DNA from: Stenotrophomonas maltophilia
GTDB taxonomy: Bacteria; Pseudomonadota; Gammaproteobacteria; Xanthomonadales; Xanthomonadaceae
Length of the DNA: 64,000 bases
Direction: 5' to 3'
Assembly: GCF_002799155.1 (NCBI RefSeq)
Contig: NZ_NERD01000002.1
Span: 1,240,001-1,304,000 of the forward strand
Under the pieces are notes generated by a model. It did no database searches and was not told the origin of the DNA. It was given only the letters and a program-made list of their open reading frames with translations. Shown here in pieces: positions 17,347-24,434 of this stretch. Each line of letters opens with the position of its first letter. The first letter of the stretch is position 1. Both the position numbers and the translations under genes were made by a program.

Positions 17347-18084
17347 ATGAACACCCATCAGAACAAGATCGCACTGGTCACTGGTGCCACCCGCGGTATC
17401 GGCGCCGAGACCGTGCGCCAGCTGGCACAGGCCGGCGTGCACACGCTGCTGGCCGGCCGCAAGCGCGAGACCACCGTGGAGCAGGCACTGAAGCTGCAGG
17501 CCGAGGGCCTGCCAGTGGAAGCGCTGCAGCTGGACGTCACCGACGGTGCCAGCATCGCCGAGGCCGTGCAGCAGGTGCGCGAGCGCCATGGCCGCCTCGA
17601 CATCCTGGTCAACAATGCCGGCGTGCTGCTGGAAAACCCGGCGCAGCGGCCGTCCGAGCAGTCGCTGGACACCTGGCGCCGCACCTTCGACACCAACGTC
17701 TATGCGCTGGTGGCGGTGACCCAGGCATTCCTGCCGCTGCTGCAGCAGGCCAAGGCCGGCCGTATCGTGAATGTCTCCAGCATCCTCGGCTCGCAGACCC
17801 TGCATGCCGATCCGGCGTCCGGCATCTACGACATGAAGGTTCCGGCCTACAACGCCTCCAAGGCAGCGGTGAACAGCTGGACCCTTGCGTTGGCGCACGA
17901 ACTGCGCAGCACGCAGATCAAGGTCAACACCGTGCATCCGGGCTACGTGAAAACCGACATGAACGGCGGCCACGGCGAAATCGAGATCGCCGAGGGCGCG
18001 CGTTCCAGCGTACAGATGGCACTGATCGGCCATGAAGGCCCGAACGGCAGCTTCACCTACCTGGGCGAGGTGCTGCCATGGTGA
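17347..18084 (+). CDS. smeU2: SDR-family oxidoreductase SmeU2
   Basis: A 245-residue classical short-chain dehydrogenase. NAD(P)-binding TGATRGIG (about 12-19), NNAGV, catalytic Ser in NVSSILGS and YxxxK as YNASK are all intact. It sits between the pump and the outer-membrane factor and overlaps smeX by seven bases. The substrate is unknown; the enzyme may modify compounds handled by the pump or contribute to redox balance. Confidence 0.93.
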   Translation: MNTHQNKIALVTGATRGIGAETVRQLAQAGVHTLLAGRKRETTVEQALKLQAEGLPVEALQLDVTDGASIAEAVQQVRERHGRLDILVNNAGVLLENPAQRPSEQSLDTWRRTFDTNVYALVAVTQAFLPLLQQAKAGRIVNVSSILGSQTLHADPASGIYDMKVPAYNASKAAVNSWTLALAHELRSTQIKVNTVHPGYVKTDMNGGHGEIEIAEGARSSVQMALIGHEGPNGSFTYLGEVLPW

Positions 18085-19499
18085 TCCGCACGTTGGCGAT
18101 GGCCGTCTCCAGCCTGGTGCTGGCAGGCTGTGTCAGCGTCGGCCCGAACTACAAGGCCCCGGTGCAGGAGCCGGTGGTCCTCCAGGGCGCACAACAGCCG
18201 GTCTTCAGTACCACCTCGCCGGTGGCCAGCTGGTGGGCGCAGTTCGACGATCCGGTGCTGGAACAGCTGGTGCATGGCGCACTGTCGGACAACCTGGACC
18301 TGCGCGTGGCCGTGGCCCGCGTCAGCCAGGCCCGCGCGGTGTTCGTCGAAAGCCGCTTCGACCAGGCGCCCCACATCACTGCAGGCGGCAGCTACGATCG
18401 TCGCAAGCAACCCGATCCGCAGCTGGGTGGGCAGCGGGTGTTCAGTGAAAGCTACCAGCTCGGCTTCGACGCCGGCTGGGAGCTGGATCTGTTCGGCCGC
18501 AAGCGCCGTGCTGCCGAAGCCGCGCGGGCAGACCTCGGTGCCGAGCAGGCCAACCTGGCCGATGCGCAGGTACTGGTCGCCGCCGAAGTGGCGCGCAACT
18601 ACTTCGAGCTGCGTGGTACGCAGAAGCGCATCGCGGTGGCCCAGCACACGCTGGAGAACCTGCGTGATACGCAGAAGCTGACCGAGGCGCGCTGGGAACT
18701 GGGCGCTGGCAGCGAGCTGGATGTACAGAGCAGCCGTGCCCGCCTGAAGGCGATCGAGGCTGACATCCCGTTGCTGGAAGTAGCCGAGACGCAGTCGCGC
18801 AACCGCTTGGCAGTACTGTTGGGCCAGCGTCCGGAAGTGCTGACCGACATGCTCGCGCCGCATGACGTACCGGCCTTCGCCAAGGCATTGCCGCTGGGCG
18901 ATACCCGCGAACTGCTGCGCCAGCGCGCCGACGTGCGCGTGGCCGAGCGTCGCCTGGCTGCCGCGACCGCGCGCGTGGGCGTGGCCACTGCGGACCTGTT
19001 CCCGCGGTTGTCGTTGTCTGGCTTCGTTGGTTTCCTGGGCGGCGATGCCAGTGGCCTGGTCAATGGCAACAACAAGGCCTGGTCGCTGACCCCGTCATTG
19101 AGCTGGGCGGCGCTCGACTTCGGTACGGTGCGTGCACGCCTGCGTGCCAGCAAGGCGGAAGCCGAAGGGGTGGCGGCACAGTACGAGCAGGCAGTACTGC
19201 TGGCCCTGGAAGACACCGAGAACGCGCTGACCCGTTATTCCAAGCAGCAGGCGCGGCTGGCGATCGTGGTCGAGCAGGCGCAGGCGGCCCGGCGTGCCGA
19301 ATCGCTGGCACAGATCCGCTATCGCGAGGGATCGGAGGACTTCCTGACCCTGCTGGATGCGCAGCGCACGCAGCTGGCGGCCGATGACGCATTGGCGGCG
19401 GCCGAGTCCGAAGTCAATGTCAGCGTGGTGGGTGTGTACAAGGCGTTGGGCGGCTGGGGGCAATCACCGCAGCAACCGAGCGTGGCGCAGGTGCAGTAA
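18078..19499 (+). CDS. smeX: Outer-membrane efflux lipoprotein SmeX
   Basis: A 473-residue NodT/OprN-type outer-membrane factor with lipobox LAGC (Cys18) and two long OEP repeats. It forms the exit duct of the SmeVWX pump. The start overlaps the smeU2 stop, showing the two are translated together. An intrinsic terminator follows six bases after the stop. Confidence 0.95.
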   Translation: MVIRTLAMAVSSLVLAGCVSVGPNYKAPVQEPVVLQGAQQPVFSTTSPVASWWAQFDDPVLEQLVHGALSDNLDLRVAVARVSQARAVFVESRFDQAPHITAGGSYDRRKQPDPQLGGQRVFSESYQLGFDAGWELDLFGRKRRAAEAARADLGAEQANLADAQVLVAAEVARNYFELRGTQKRIAVAQHTLENLRDTQKLTEARWELGAGSELDVQSSRARLKAIEADIPLLEVAETQSRNRLAVLLGQRPEVLTDMLAPHDVPAFAKALPLGDTRELLRQRADVRVAERRLAAATARVGVATADLFPRLSLSGFVGFLGGDASGLVNGNNKAWSLTPSLSWAALDFGTVRARLRASKAEAEGVAAQYEQAVLLALEDTENALTRYSKQQARLAIVVEQAQAARRAESLAQIRYREGSEDFLTLLDAQRTQLAADDALAAAESEVNVSVVGVYKALGGWGQSPQQPSVAQVQ

Positions 19500-19504
19500 C
19501 CGTA

Positions 19505-19537
19505 GGGGGCGGAGGCAGTGGCTTCCGTCCCCTTTTT
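19505..19537 (+). terminator. Terminator of the sme operon
   Basis: A GC-rich imperfect hairpin (GGGG-CGGA arm at 19505-19514 and TTCCG-TCCCC arm at 19523-19532) followed by five T residues. It ends the efflux operon and faces the convergent VOC gene. Confidence 0.8.
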
Positions 19538-19540
19538 CAT

Positions 19541-19918
19541 TCAGGGCCAGTGATTGGCCGGCACCTCGCGCTCGCGCATGCGCACGATGCAGAAGCGATG
19601 GCCGGTCGGTGCTTCCATCACCCACCAGCGTTTGACGAAGCCTATCCGGCGCGCGCCGAGCTTTTCCAGGCGGTCGGCCTCGGCATCGATGTCGTCGCTC
19701 TCGATATCCAGGTGCACCCGTGACGGGTGGTCGACCCGCTGGACTTCCACGTTCAAGCCTGCCGGTGCACCCAGCAGGTCGGCATATTCGGCGCTCCCTT
19801 CGACATGCGCCGCCTGCGCCTGCAGGCCCAGCGCGGCGGCCCAGAAGCGGGCGCCTTCGTCGGCGGGAAGGTCCTGGCAGTCGATGATGAATCCGGCCAG
19901 CCGGCTCTGGTGTGCCAT
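19541..19918 (-). CDS. VOC-family (glyoxalase-like) protein
   Basis: A 125-residue vicinal-oxygen-chelate protein with paired beta-alpha-beta-beta-beta modules: GFIIDCQDLPADEGARFW at the N-terminus, VHLDIESDDIDAEADRLEKLGA in the middle and GHRFCIVR at the end. The glyoxalase-like subgroup often lacks a defined substrate. Start at the ATG at 19918 is supported by GGAG six bases upstream; a GTG at 19930 is the alternative. Confidence 0.85.
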   Translation of the reverse strand: MAHQSRLAGFIIDCQDLPADEGARFWAAALGLQAQAAHVEGSAEYADLLGAPAGLNVEVQRVDHPSRVHLDIESDDIDAEADRLEKLGARRIGFVKRWWVMEAPTGHRFCIVRMREREVPANHWP

Positions 19919-20061
19919 GTCCTGCTCCACAGTGCGGGGAATATGCGGCAGGGTAACGCGGCGCGTTCCGCGAACATCTTCACGTCTGTGACGTTTCTGA
20001 CTCTGCCGAAACTGGAGCCCGCCGTGTAACTAGTGGGGTCAGGCACTTGGGAGAACAGGCG

Positions 20062-20325
20062 ATGGCGGACGGAAGGCGGGATACCCAACGGATGTTGTTC
20101 GGCGATCCGGGCCCACCGGGGGCGGGGCTGTCGGTGGCGGTCGTGGTGCTGCTGGTGCTGGCGACGATGGCCGCCGCCGTCGGTTTCCTGCGGCTGCAGG
20201 ATTCGATGCTGGGGCTGGGCCTGATCGGCGTGGCCGTGTTCCTGGCGATCGGGGCCCGCATCTGCCAGGCACGCGATCAGCACCAGGCGCTGTATCGCCT
20301 GCTGTCGCGGCAGCCGCCGCTGTAG
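20062..20325 (+). CDS. Small two-helix membrane protein, unknown
   Basis: An 87-residue protein with a hydrophilic N-terminus (MADGRRDTQRMLFGDPGPPG) and two hydrophobic segments at about 25-44 and 53-70, then a basic tail. I do not recognise the family. The ATG at 20062 is taken as start; a TTG at 20047 is in frame. A fragment of the GGGGTCAG repeat end (TGGGGTCAGGCAC) lies just upstream at 20034-20046. Confidence 0.6.
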   Translation: MADGRRDTQRMLFGDPGPPGAGLSVAVVVLLVLATMAAAVGFLRLQDSMLGLGLIGVAVFLAIGARICQARDQHQALYRLLSRQPPL

Positions 20326-20344
20326 CTGCGGCTGCCGTGATGGT

Positions 20345-21199
20345 TCAGTGCTTGGGCCAGTCCAGTTCGACCACCAGCGGGAAATGATCCGAGGGCAGCA
20401 CGCCATCGATTCGGCGGTCATCGGTCAGGAAGCTGCGCGCATGGAAGCCACGCACCAGCACCCAGTCCAGCTGCCCGGTGGCCTTGCCGGTGAAACCGTG
20501 GAAGGTCAGCCGCGGGCCCTGCGGGGCCTTCACCTGGGTACGGGTGTCCTGCAGCACGCGGGTGAACGCCTTGTAGGTGTCACCGCCGGGCTCGCTGTTG
20601 AAGTCACCGGTCAGCACCACCGGCAGATCCGCAGGTAGGCGCGTCACGCGCTTGCCGATCAGTTCGGCAGCCTTCACCCGGCGTGGTTCGTCCTCGTCGC
20701 GGTAGGGCAGGTGGGTATCCATGAAATAGAAGCGGCGGCCGTCGTCGATGCGGCGGAACAGCGCCCAGGTGACCATGCGTGGATACAGGTTGCCCCAGGT
20801 GATGCTGCCCGGCACATCGGGTGTGTCGGACAGCCAGAAGTTGCCTGACTCCTCGATCGTCAGCACCTTGGCGTCGTAGAACACGCCCATGTGCTCGTCG
20901 CCGCTGCCACCGCGGCGGCCCTCGCCAAACCAGCGATAGCCGGGCAAGTGTTCGGACAGGTAGTCGGCCTGTTCCTTCACCAGTTCCTGGGTGCCGATCA
21001 CCGCCGGGTGCGCATCGAGGATGACCTTGACCATCGCGTCGCGACGATCGGGCCAGCGCTTGCCCGGTTCGGTATCAGCCGGAGTGCGGACGTTGAACGA
21101 CATCACTTTCAGTGGCGCCGGTGTAGCGGCCCAGGCGACGGCGGGTAGAGCAAGCGCCAACAGCGCGCACAGCGCAGGGCGGCGGAAACGCGACAACAT
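20345..21199 (-). CDS. Secreted endonuclease/exonuclease/phosphatase-fold protein
   Basis: A 284-residue protein with a signal peptide (ALCALLALALPAVAWA, cleavage near residue 23) and an EEP domain: KVMSFNVRTP, GTQE, GDFNSEPGGD and the terminal SDHFPLVVEL. These are the metal and catalytic residues of the DNase I-like superfamily. The substrate could be nucleic acid, phospholipid or sugar phosphate. GGAGG lies nine bases before the ATG at 21199, which excludes a 62-codon upstream extension. Confidence 0.87.
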   Translation of the reverse strand: MLSRFRRPALCALLALALPAVAWAATPAPLKVMSFNVRTPADTEPGKRWPDRRDAMVKVILDAHPAVIGTQELVKEQADYLSEHLPGYRWFGEGRRGGSGDEHMGVFYDAKVLTIEESGNFWLSDTPDVPGSITWGNLYPRMVTWALFRRIDDGRRFYFMDTHLPYRDEDEPRRVKAAELIGKRVTRLPADLPVVLTGDFNSEPGGDTYKAFTRVLQDTRTQVKAPQGPRLTFHGFTGKATGQLDWVLVRGFHARSFLTDDRRIDGVLPSDHFPLVVELDWPKH

Positions 21200-21347
21200 C
21201 GTGGAATCCCTCCATTCCATGAAAACGGTTTCACGGAGCATGCCATGGAAGGCGAGGACAGCGGTATGCCGGGATGGGCGGCTGGGAGATGCCGGGCGGG
21301 CGGTGAAGGCGCCGCCCGGCGGATCGCGCGGGCGATCAGGAGACCAC

Positions 21348-21590
21348 TCAGTCGGCAGGCAGGTACCACTGGCCATTCTGGTCAATCCAGTACACCTGGA
21401 TGTAGGAAGTGCCGTCCTCGTTGAAGTACGTCACTTCGCAACGCTGATGGTAATGGGGCCCCATCTTGACCGGGACGCAGTTCGTGTTCTCCGGACCACC
21501 TCCACCACCGCTGGCGGCGGCCTGGGATGGGATGGAGAAAGCTCCCACGGCAAACATCAGCGCGGCCATCGTTGCCAGTTGCAGTTTCAT
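21348..21590 (-). CDS. Small secreted protein, unknown
   Basis: An 80-residue protein with a signal peptide (MKLQLATMAALMFAVGAFS then QAAA) and a short mature part starting with a five-glycine run, two Cys residues (TNCVPV and QRCEV) and aromatic residues in its C-terminal half (TYFNEDG, QVYWID, QWYLPAD). AAGGA lies eight bases before the ATG at 21590. I do not recognise the family. The paired cysteines suggest one disulfide. Confidence 0.6.
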   Translation of the reverse strand: MKLQLATMAALMFAVGAFSIPSQAAASGGGGGPENTNCVPVKMGPHYHQRCEVTYFNEDGTSYIQVYWIDQNGQWYLPAD

Positions 21591-21769
21591 AAGCATCATC
21601 CTTGCTTTCTGCAATCGCGCACATGCGCATTGCGTGTGTAACACGCGAATCAGACTGCCGGAAGTGCCCCGCCCGGATCAGTCTTCGATCTCGCCGCGTC
21701 GGCTGGCAGCGCATATCGCCTGCGCGCTGCTCGCCACACCCGGACACTGGCGTGCGCGACGCAGAGGGT

Positions 21770-21937
21770 TCAATCCGTGCGGGCCATCGCCGCGTCGCGC
21801 TCCAGCCAGATTGCGGTGGCGAACACCAGCAGGCGGTCGTAGCCCAGTGGCGATGCAGCGTCGCGCAGCACGCTGCCGACCGCGGCCAGTGACCGCGCCT
21901 GTTCCAGTTCCAGCAGCGCGGGCACCGGCGCAGTCAT
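21770..21937 (-). CDS. Small protein downstream of hchA, unknown
   Basis: A 55-residue acidic protein (MTAPVPALLELEQARSL) whose ATG begins four bases after the hchA stop codon, so it is likely in the same transcript. It contains no membrane segment or known motif. The 180 bp between this gene and the small secreted protein gene show no supported feature. Confidence 0.5.
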   Translation of the reverse strand: MTAPVPALLELEQARSLAAVGSVLRDAASPLGYDRLLVFATAIWLERDAAMARTD

Positions 21938-21941
21938 TGGC

Positions 21942-22814
21942 TCAGCGCCCGGCCAGCGCGTCGAGCAGCGTGCGCGCGGCCAGCTTGCCCAGCGCATTGC
22001 CGGCCAGCGGACTGTCGCCGGTCAGCAGCAGGCGATCCTGCAGCAGGCTGCCATCGATCCCCTCATTGACGATCTGCACGCCCTGCTGGACCAGGCGTTC
22101 ACCGAAGTACCAACGCAGCTGCCCCGGCATATAGCCGATCTCCGGTGTCTGCCGGTCCATCGCGTCGGGGAAGGCACAGACGCGATAGCCGCGGAACAGT
22201 GAGCTACCTCCGGCTTCATCGACACCCGCCGCCAGCAGCGCTGCCGGACCATGGCACAGCGTGATGATGTGGCGCTGCGCGGCCATGGCCCATTGCAGCG
22301 CGGATTTCACTGCCGTGCTCTCAGGCAGGCCGATCAGCGCGCCGTGGCCACCGGGAATGAAGATGGCGGCATAGTCCGAGTCGGCTCCCAGGCCAGCCAC
22401 CACCTCGTCCAGCTGCAACGGCTGGCGGAAGCGCCCCTCATAGCGTTCGTACAGCGCGCCGATCTCGCGGTCCTCGCGCGGGAAGGCCCACCATTCGAAC
22501 TTGACGGCGTTGCCGGACAGCGTCGCCACGTCGATATCGAAGCCGGCCTTGTCCAGGTGGTACATCGGCAGCAGGGTTTCCACCGGATGGTTGCCGGTGG
22601 AGAACAGATGGCCATTGGCGGTCGGCAGATAACGCTCATCGGCAGCGATCATCAGCACCTTCCAGCGGCCGTCGCGGCGTGCATCCGGATACTCGGCGCC
22701 GGACAGGTTGCTCTGCGGCGAGGTGAACTGCGACAGCGAGTACGGCGACGGGAAGAACGCATCGCGCTCGGCCGGATCGGGGCTGGGCTGGCGGCTGGGC
22801 TCTTGCCTGTTCAT
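21942..22814 (-). CDS. hchA: DJ-1/PfpI-superfamily chaperone-glyoxalase (Hsp31)
   Basis: A 290-residue protein of the HchA type, a heat-inducible chaperone and glutathione-independent glyoxalase III/deglycase. The nucleophile elbow is TLCHGPAALLAAG, and the conserved Glu region FIPGGHGALIGLPES is present; the N-terminal ERDAFFPSPYSLSQFT segment is typical. A perfect GGAGGT lies upstream of the ATG at 22814. Divergent from the peptide/P450 cassette at 23012. Confidence 0.92.
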   Translation of the reverse strand: MNRQEPSRQPSPDPAERDAFFPSPYSLSQFTSPQSNLSGAEYPDARRDGRWKVLMIAADERYLPTANGHLFSTGNHPVETLLPMYHLDKAGFDIDVATLSGNAVKFEWWAFPREDREIGALYERYEGRFRQPLQLDEVVAGLGADSDYAAIFIPGGHGALIGLPESTAVKSALQWAMAAQRHIITLCHGPAALLAAGVDEAGGSSLFRGYRVCAFPDAMDRQTPEIGYMPGQLRWYFGERLVQQGVQIVNEGIDGSLLQDRLLLTGDSPLAGNALGKLAARTLLDALAGR

Positions 22815-22930
22815 GCGGACCTCCGTTGGGGGAAAGTGAGTCCAGCATAGGAGGCCGCGTGCGCAGGCGCGATGAGGGATTCCCCTCAATGGACCAGCAC
22901 CTCGATGTTGCATCGCGGCACCGGCCCGGT

Positions 22931-22959
22931 TGGACAGCAGGATTATGTCGTGTTATCTA
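22931..22959 (+). promoter_or_regulatory. Possible promoter of the peptide-P450 cassette
   Basis: TGGACA (22931-22936; five of six match the -35 consensus), a 17-base spacer, and TATCTA (22954-22959; a weak -10). The predicted start falls at or in the palindrome that follows. Confidence 0.3.
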
Positions 22960-22965
22960 GCCGGT

Positions 22966-22982
22966 GCCGGGATAATCCCGGC
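22966..22982. promoter_or_regulatory. 17-bp palindrome upstream of the peptide gene
   Basis: GCCGGGAT and ATCCCGGC form perfect 8-bp arms around a single A. It lies 30 bp before the peptide start codon and just downstream of the possible promoter, a position suited to an operator or a 5' leader hairpin. Confidence 0.45.
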
Positions 22983-23011
22983 ATAACCACACAGCAAGCA
23001 AAGGAATGAAA

Positions 23012-23110
23012 ATGAAAAGATTCGCCCGAGCATTGCGCGTCACTCTGAATATTCATCCGAACGAGAAGAGCAGTGTGTGGAATACCTGGCCGCTCTGGGT
23101 CGAGTTCTGA
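23012..23110 (+). CDS. Putative P450-modified RiPP precursor peptide
   Basis: A 32-codon ORF too short for routine callers. AAGGA (23001-23005) lies six bases before the ATG at 23012; an ATG at 23006 overlaps it and is less likely. The peptide starts with a basic leader-like stretch (MKRFARALRVTLNIHPNEK) and ends VWNTWPLWVEF. Aromatic residues fall at exact three-residue intervals: Trp23, Trp26, Trp29, Phe32. It is followed 83 bp later by a cytochrome P450 gene on the same strand. Short precursors with clustered C-terminal aromatics beside a single P450 are the hallmark of P450-crosslinked ribosomal peptides (biarylitide, cittilin, tryptorubin types). The core does not match the motifs of those groups that I know. 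Function is inferred from context only. Confidence 0.6.
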   Translation: MKRFARALRVTLNIHPNEKSSVWNTWPLWVEF

Positions 23111-23113
23111 TCC

Positions 23114-23175
23114 CGCGGGGGCGCCCCGCGATTGAGCGGTAGCAAGACGAAGGGACTCGTCTTTCGAGTCCCTTC
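23114..23175 (+). terminator. Two hairpins between peptide and P450 genes
   Basis: A perfect 7-bp stem (CGCGGGG/CCCCGCG, 23114-23130) begins three bases after the peptide stop, and a perfect 11-bp stem (GAAGGGACTCG/CGAGTCCCTTC, 23149-23175) follows. Neither has a T-tract, so they look like an mRNA-stabilising or partial read-through barrier that would give more peptide than enzyme. Confidence 0.6.
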
Positions 23176-23193
23176 CTGCCGGAGACGCACTGC

Positions 23194-24417
23194 ATGCAAG
23201 GGATGTCGAATGAGGGCAGCGCCATCGCTGCCGAGCGCTTGGCTGCGCGCGTGGAGCGCGAAGGCCCGGTGCTGAAACTGGAAACCGGCGGTATCGGGGT
23301 GTTCTGCCCGGAGCTGGCCGGCAAGGTCGACAAGGAGAATTCCGAGCACCTGTACGTGGTCGAATCGCTGGCGGACCTGTTCCGCCGGCACGAACGCGTG
23401 CGCTGGACCGAAGTACGCAGCCTGATCGCCACGCGCAGTGCCGAACTCACCGGCGCACAGAATCTTGAAGCGCTGCAGTCGCGCATGCGGCAGGCATTGG
23501 ACGCACTGTGCGGGCGGGCGCTGGATGCCACGCCCGCGGTGTGGAAGGTGATGGCCCATCCGTTGATCCCGATGGTGATCGAAGGCCTCGATGCGCGCGG
23601 CACCGCGGCCATCGAGCGCGCCCTGCACCTGCGCTACACGACCCAGGTCGAGCAGGTCATCCATCGGCGCCACCTGCTGCGCAATTTCCTTATCGGTCGT
23701 GGCGAATCACGGGCGATCGCAGCCGAACTCAAGCGCCGGGTCCGAAGCGGGCGTTCGGCGCTGGACTACGCACAATCATTGCTGACCCTGCGCGAACGCA
23801 TCGGTCTGGACAAGGTCACCTACCTGGTCACCGTGCAGCTGATCGCCATTTCCGGCGTGCCCGGCATGATGGCTGCCTGCCTGCTGCTGGCGATGCAGAT
23901 GCATCCGCACTGGCTTCAGCGCATCGAGGAGGAATTCGCGCCGCTCTCGGACGCGGAGATCCACGCATTGCCGATGGCCAGGATTCCCTGCACCCTGCGC
24001 TTCCTGAAGGAAGTGATGCGGCTGTACTCCACGCCCTTCAACAACCGTCGCGTGGCGGCCTGCGATCTGAAGGTGGAAGGGCAGGCCATTGCCGAAGGCA
24101 CGGTGTTCGAGCTCAGTTCGTTCATCCAGCATCGTTCGGCGAAGTACTGGGATGACCCGCTGCAGTTCGATCCCGATCGCTGGCTGCCCGAGCGGCGCAA
24201 GCGCACCGCCGGCATCTATGTGCCTTATGGCTTTCCCACGCGTTCCTGCGTTGGATCGGCGGTGGGCAATGCACAGCTGGTATTGCTGTGTGCGCTGTTG
24301 GCGCGCGAGTTCCGTTTCACCCCCAGTGCCGACTACCGGCCCGAGGTGCGCATGGAGGGCTTCGCGATCCCGGCGGCGCTGCACGGCACGTTCTCGCGGC
24401 GCGTGCCGGCTGCCTGA
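23194..24417 (+). CDS. Cytochrome P450 of a peptide cassette
   Basis: A 407-residue P450. The K-helix ExxR is Glu273-Val-Met-Arg276 (FLKEVMRLYST), the meander region has FDPDRWLPER, and the heme loop is YGFPTRSCVG with thiolate Cys352. The I-helix reads AISGVPGMMAAC (218-229) where most monooxygenases have an acid-Thr pair; here Pro-Gly replaces it. Loss of that oxygen-activating pair would fit an oxidative coupling enzyme rather than a hydroxylase. No ferredoxin or reductase gene is adjacent. The start at 23194 has GGAG nine bases upstream; ATG 23203 is an alternative. The only same-strand partner is the 32-codon peptide gene. Confidence 0.9.
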   Translation: MQGMSNEGSAIAAERLAARVEREGPVLKLETGGIGVFCPELAGKVDKENSEHLYVVESLADLFRRHERVRWTEVRSLIATRSAELTGAQNLEALQSRMRQALDALCGRALDATPAVWKVMAHPLIPMVIEGLDARGTAAIERALHLRYTTQVEQVIHRRHLLRNFLIGRGESRAIAAELKRRVRSGRSALDYAQSLLTLRERIGLDKVTYLVTVQLIAISGVPGMMAACLLLAMQMHPHWLQRIEEEFAPLSDAEIHALPMARIPCTLRFLKEVMRLYSTPFNNRRVAACDLKVEGQAIAEGTVFELSSFIQHRSAKYWDDPLQFDPDRWLPERRKRTAGIYVPYGFPTRSCVGSAVGNAQLVLLCALLAREFRFTPSADYRPEVRMEGFAIPAALHGTFSRRVPAA

Positions 24418-24434
24418 TCTTCGGGGCTGGCGGC

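Noticed and set aside
14011..18033. A 1340-codon open frame on the minus strand opposite smeW and smeU2
   Set aside because: It is a mirror of the strong GC3 bias of the true genes; the product is His/Gln/Arg-rich low-complexity sequence with no domain.
23040..23673. Minus-strand frames covering the peptide and 5' part of the P450 gene
   Set aside because: They have no recognisable domain and lie opposite a clear P450; the plus-strand peptide has a proper Shine-Dalgarno.
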